Shown here one piece after another: positions 6,322 to 8,749 of a DNA stretch of 8,749 nt. How positions within the stretch are numbered: position 1 is the first letter of the stretch; each line of letters opens with the position of its first letter. The stretch lies in contig JAPLCL010000166.1 in assembly GCA_026392265.1 (NCBI GenBank), forward strand, positions 1 through 8,749, written 5' to 3'. The notes under the pieces were generated by a model. That model ran no database searches, was not told the DNA's origin, and saw only the letters and a list, made by a program, of their open reading frames with translations. The stretch is from Actinomycetota bacterium (GTDB lineage Bacteria; Actinomycetota; Thermoleophilia; UBA2241). Both the position numbers and the translations under genes were made by a program.

Positions 6322-6537
6322 TTACCCCGACATGACCACGATCTTCTGGGCGCCGTCCCAGAGGAGACTCGTGCCCAGGGCGCGCAGGTTCTCGTTGCCT
6401 TCGACGATCGTCGCAAAGTGGTTGCCCGCCAACGGGCCCGCCTTCGAGGCGAAGCTGACGCGGCCGTAGGAGAGCAGGAGCTCCGTCTCGGAGACACCGC
6501 CCAGGCAACGCCGGGCCGGGGTCGGTATGCTTTCTCC
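6322..6537 (-). pseudogene. C-terminal remnant of a cyclophilin-like (DUF3830-type) protein
   Basis: The minus strand is open for 71 codons between a TGA at 6540-6538 and the TAA at 6324-6322, with no ATG or GTG and no TTG until the middle. Its content is clearly protein-like: GGVSETELLLSYGRVSFASK, then AGPLAGNHFATIVEG, then LGTSLLWDGAQKIVVMSG. This matches my recollection of the conserved second half of DUF3830 proteins, which have a cyclophilin-like beta fold and are about 140 residues long. The usual N-terminal half is missing, and the stretch just before GGVSETE (IPTPARRCL) looks eroded compared with the usual PxPGxxLxYP. With the 5' half gone and no start, this is a pseudogene. It lies just upstream of the other remnant at 6264-6133 on the same strand and immediately before the transpeptidase leader. 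Confidence 0.6.
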
Positions 6538-7927
6538 TCACCAGCTGTGGGAACAAGATGCTCGGCGGCGTGGCGCGTCATCAGGGCACTGCCGCCGACT
6601 ACTGGAGGAGAGGCTCACGCATACCCTGCGAAGAACAGCGCAGCCGAAGAGTGGCCTTCTCTGGCTGACGTGCGGCCGAGGAGTACTCGCTGCCACCGCG
6701 GCGACCCTTGGCCTCGGCTTGTTCCTCGCCGCCTGCGGGCAGAGCGCCGCACCCTCCGCCTCCTCGAGCCCCTCTCCCTCCCCCTCCACGCCGACCGCCC
6801 ATATCTCCATCAAGCCCGGAGGCGGCAGCGAGAGCGCCAAGCCGCAGAAGGGCATCACCGTACAGGTGCGCGGCGGCACGCTCGTCACGGTCAGCGTCAA
6901 GACCTCCGGCGACGCCGTCAAAGGCACGCTCAACAGCTCTGCGACCTCCTGGCACAGCCCGTGGGCCCTGAACACCGACACCCGCTACACGGTGAAGGTC
7001 ACGGCTCTCGATGCCGCCGGACGCACCGTCACCAAGACCGGCAGGTTCCGCACGCTGAAGCCCGCGACTACGTTCTCGGCGCAGATCTTCCAGGGTCAGG
7101 GCCTCACCTACGGCGTCGGCATGCCGGTCATCCTCCAGTTCAGCAAGCCCATCACCGACAAGAAGGCCGTGGAGCAGTCGCTACACCTGTGGGCCTCAAA
7201 GCGCGTCGTCGGCGCCTGGTACTGGGACGGGAGCTCCACCCTCTACTTCCGCCCGCGCGCCTACTGGCCGCAGCACACCAAGGTGCGCTTCGTCGGCCAC
7301 CTGGACGGCGTGGAGGGCGCGCCCGGCGTCTACGGCGATCACACACTCAAGCAGGACTTCGACATCGGGCAGTCGCTGATCGCCGTGGCCAGCGCGAGCG
7401 CCCACCACGTGCGCATCTACAAGGACAGGCGCCTGTGGGCCACGTGGCCGATCAGCACCGGGCGGCCCGGCAAGGACACGCCCAACGGCACCTACCTGAC
7501 GATCGAGAAGCAGAACCCGGCCCACATGGTGGGGCCTGACTACGACATCCAGGTGCCGTGGTCGGTGCGCTTCACCTGGAGCGGCAACTACATGCACGAC
7601 GCCTCCTGGTCGGTGGGCGTGCAGGGCTACGCCAACGTCAGCCACGGCTGCGTGAACCTCTCGCCGGAGCACGCGCAGACCTACTACGAGCTCGCCGTGC
7701 CCGGCGACCCGGTGACCGTCAGCGGCAGCCCGGTGGCCGGCAAGTGGGACGACGGCTGGACCGTCTGGTTCCTCTCATGGAGCGAGCTGCTGCACGGCAG
7801 CGCGCTGCACAAGGCCGTGAAGGTCAGCCCGAAGGGCAGCACGTTCGTGGCCCCCTCGTCGCTGCCGCAGTCGAAGGCCAAGGCGCCGGTGGGGAAGCCC
7901 AAGATCGGGAACGCGCAGGCGTCGTAG
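6527..7927 (+). CDS. L,D-transpeptidase lipoprotein (Ig-like domains plus YkuD)
   Basis: This cell-wall enzyme makes 3-3 peptidoglycan cross-links between meso-diaminopimelate side chains. Numbered from the ATG at 6527, a hydrophobic signal segment (about 52-66) leads to the lipobox LAAC with Cys70, so the mature protein should be lipid-anchored outside the membrane. A Ser/Pro-rich linker (73-90) follows, then two Ig-like beta domains (about 92-165 and 168-270) of the actinobacterial LdtMt2 kind, then the YkuD catalytic domain (about 280-410). Catalytic residues are visible as SHGCVN (Cys395, His393) and an upstream His377 in NYMHDAS. A Trp-rich C-terminal segment (WTVWFLSW) and a Lys/Ser tail complete it. 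The ATG at 6527 gives an unusually long n-region and has only a poor ribosome binding site. No other ATG, GTG or TTG precedes the lipobox region, so translation probably begins at ACG 6617 or CTG 6626 behind GGAGGAGAGG. The protein is otherwise intact. Confidence 0.94.
   Translation: MLSPHQLWEQDARRRGASSGHCRRLLEERLTHTLRRTAQPKSGLLWLTCGRGVLAATAATLGLGLFLAACGQSAAPSASSSPSPSPSTPTAHISIKPGGGSESAKPQKGITVQVRGGTLVTVSVKTSGDAVKGTLNSSATSWHSPWALNTDTRYTVKVTALDAAGRTVTKTGRFRTLKPATTFSAQIFQGQGLTYGVGMPVILQFSKPITDKKAVEQSLHLWASKRVVGAWYWDGSSTLYFRPRAYWPQHTKVRFVGHLDGVEGAPGVYGDHTLKQDFDIGQSLIAVASASAHHVRIYKDRRLWATWPISTGRPGKDTPNGTYLTIEKQNPAHMVGPDYDIQVPWSVRFTWSGNYMHDASWSVGVQGYANVSHGCVNLSPEHAQTYYELAVPGDPVTVSGSPVAGKWDDGWTVWFLSWSELLHGSALHKAVKVSPKGSTFVAPSSLPQSKAKAPVGKPKIGNAQAS
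6604..6613 (+). promoter_or_regulatory. RBS of the L,D-transpeptidase without a canonical start
   Basis: GGAGGAGAGG is the strongest Shine-Dalgarno match in the window. The transpeptidase frame after it reads CTC ACG CAT ACC CTG CGA AGA, so the nearest near-cognate starts are ACG at 6617 and CTG at 6626. Starting here gives a lipoprotein signal peptide of normal size, whereas the upstream ATG at 6527 gives a 69-residue pre-sequence. Confidence 0.45.
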
Positions 7928-8111
7928 TCGGACGACGTGGGCCCAGAGCACCGCTGCGGGCACCGCCCGTCGCAACGCCTGCCAGGCCGCAAGGCCACCG
8001 GCGAGCGTGGCCAGCGGCCGGTAGATCTCGCGCGTCCGGCCGCTACTGCTCCACCGGCAACGTGTCGCAGCTGGGATGCCCGCGCTGCTAGGGCGTGTGA
8101 CAGGTGTGAGG

Positions 8112-8117
8112 TAGGAT
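8112..8117 (+). promoter_or_regulatory. Candidate -10 element for the small membrane protein
   Basis: TAGGAT is a good actinobacterial -10 hexamer and lies 41 bp before the ATG at 8159. No -35 stands at 16-18 bp; a GTGACA at 8097-8102 is too close. The remainder of the gap from 7928 holds nothing I can identify apart from a weak 6-bp inverted repeat (GGCCAC at 7993-7998, GTGGCC at 8007-8012) without a T-run. Confidence 0.3.
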
Positions 8118-8158
8118 GTGCCGTCCGTCATACCTGTCATTCATCGAGGAGAGTACAC

Positions 8159-8359
8159 ATGGTTGGAGTGATCGTTGCAGCGCTGTCGTTCTTCTGGTGG
8201 CTGGTCTTCGTCTTCGCTTGGCTGATCTTCTTGTCGATCACGATCGCCATCGCTCGGAGCAAGGGTCGCAGCGGGCTCCTGTGGGGCCTCTTGGCGTGCT
8301 TCCTCCCGGGGATCACCATCATCATCCTGCTCTTGATCCCGCCCGTCTCGCGCAGCTAG
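8159..8359 (+). CDS. Small two-helix membrane protein
   Basis: This 66-residue protein consists almost wholly of two membrane segments, roughly residues 3-31 (rich in Phe, Trp and Ile) and 40-61 (WGLLACFLPGITIIILLLI), joined by a short basic loop IARSKGRSG. The layout, with a Lys-Gly-Arg-Ser loop before a Gly/Pro-containing second helix, resembles many small bacterial inner-membrane proteins that end in GxxPP-type tails, but I cannot assign a family or function. By the positive-inside rule the loop should be cytoplasmic and both ends outside. The start is well supported: GAGGAGAG lies just upstream, with GGAG 7 nt from the ATG. The gene stands alone, downstream of the transpeptidase and convergent with the broken channel gene. 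Confidence 0.8.
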   Translation: MVGVIVAALSFFWWLVFVFAWLIFLSITIAIARSKGRSGLLWGLLACFLPGITIIILLLIPPVSRS

Positions 8360-8389
8360 CGCGAGAGCACCGGGCGCTGCTCCCCGCGC
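8359..8389. terminator. Hairpin between convergent genes
   Basis: GCGCG-A-GAGCA (8359-8369) can pair with TGCTC-CC-CGCGC (8378-8389) around an 8-nt loop, giving ten GC-rich pairs with one small internal bulge. It starts at the last base of the membrane-protein stop codon and ends 7 bp before the stop of the opposing channel gene, a natural place for a bidirectional terminator. There is no T-run on either side, so intrinsic termination is not certain. Confidence 0.4.
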
Positions 8390-8396
8390 GCGACCC

Positions 8397-8731
8397 CTAC
8401 CCCCCTCGCTCATCGAGGTTCAGGAGCTCGCGGATGGCCGTCAGCTCGTGATGCATCGCGGCCAGCTCGGTCCTGAGCTCGCCGAGCTCCGCAGTGGGAC
8501 CGAGCCGAGCAGATCGAGCCAGCCGCGTCCGCGGATGAAGCAGGCGCGCGGCGATGCGGCGCGCTTCATCCGCAGCCCGAGGTCGAAGATCTCCAGCAGC
8601 TTGACGGTCGCCGGCGCCATCCACGGCAGGAGCAGGGCCGCCATGTTGAGCAGCGACAGTAGGCTGAACAGCAGGATGAACGGCTCGACGGAGTTGCTCA
8701 GCTTGGCCTTCGCCGGCGCTTCCGGTGTCAC
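8397..8731 (-). pseudogene. Voltage-gated-type ion channel gene with its core deleted
   Basis: A GTG at 8731, with GGAGGAG 7 nt upstream, opens a frame that begins like a bacterial voltage-gated (potassium-type) channel: a hydrophobic S1 segment (about 17-36), then LEIFD, RMKRA and FIRGRGWLDLLGSVP, the loop that normally leads from S2 into S3. The frame then turns into nonsense and stops at about 8441. In the next frame over, the DNA resumes with a plausible channel tail, ELGELRTELAAMHHELTAIRELLNLDERGG, a short amphipathic coiled coil ending at the TAG at 8397. Everything between (S3, the arginine-rich S4, S5, the selectivity filter and S6) is missing, and S2 itself looks shortened between LEIFD and GLRMKRA. 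I infer one large out-of-frame deletion joining the two ends near 8500-8520, perhaps with a second small deletion in S2. The upstream regulatory region is outside the window. Confidence 0.66.
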
Positions 8732-8749
8732 GTTCCGTCTCCTCCGGTC

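Noticed and set aside
7775..8140. Minus-strand open frame with an Ala/Leu-rich stretch
   Set aside because: It overlaps the transpeptidase tail antisense, has no ribosome binding site, and its hydrophobic part is short and Arg-interrupted.
1..8749. Search for CRISPR repeats, tRNA or rRNA genes, insertion sequences and attachment sites
   Set aside because: No regularly spaced repeats, cloverleaf sequence, transposase motif or paired terminal inverted repeats were seen.

Overview
The window is high-GC bacterial DNA with short intergenic gaps and GGAGG-type ribosome binding sites. A lipoprotein L,D-transpeptidase of the actinobacterial Ig-plus-YkuD type and a FadD/MFS pair suggest an actinomycete-like organism, perhaps a deep-branching Actinomycetota such as Thermoleophilia. 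That placement is inference from protein style; no marker gene is present.

Layout. Positions 1-199 hold no gene I can support. On the minus strand, read from right to left, lie a thioredoxin-reductase-like flavoprotein (2375-1482), a zinc-free quinone-oxidoreductase-type dehydrogenase (1473/1485-526) whose start overlaps the preceding stop, and a tiny C2H2 zinc-finger protein (388-200). The flavoprotein and dehydrogenase look like a two-gene redox operon. At 2419-2586 is the tail of a VapC-like PIN toxin. A plus-strand block follows, with a good sigma70-type promoter (2680-2707), a long-chain acyl-CoA synthetase (2757-4715) and an MFS permease (4819-6063, possibly starting at 4789). Two minus-strand gene remnants fill 6133-6537. 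Next come a plus-strand L,D-transpeptidase lipoprotein (to 7927) and a 66-residue membrane protein (8159-8359). Facing them is a minus-strand ion-channel gene (8731-8397) that keeps its start and its tail but has lost its core.

How the parts relate. The flavoprotein has the CxxC active site of thioredoxin reductase but neither NADPH-binding motif, so it may take electrons from a donor other than NADPH. FadD and the permease share an orientation and may be co-transcribed, suggesting activation of a lipid or carboxylic acid together with transport, but the substrate is not readable. Four decayed genes, all on the minus strand, sit between intact genes, which makes this look like a region of ongoing gene loss.

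A recurring oddity is that three intact genes (dehydrogenase, permease, transpeptidase) have a convincing Shine-Dalgarno sequence but no ATG, GTG or TTG where family alignment or signal-peptide logic expects the start. In two of them a CTG sits exactly 5 nt after the Shine-Dalgarno core. I found no CRISPR array, tRNA, rRNA, insertion sequence or obvious new defence system.
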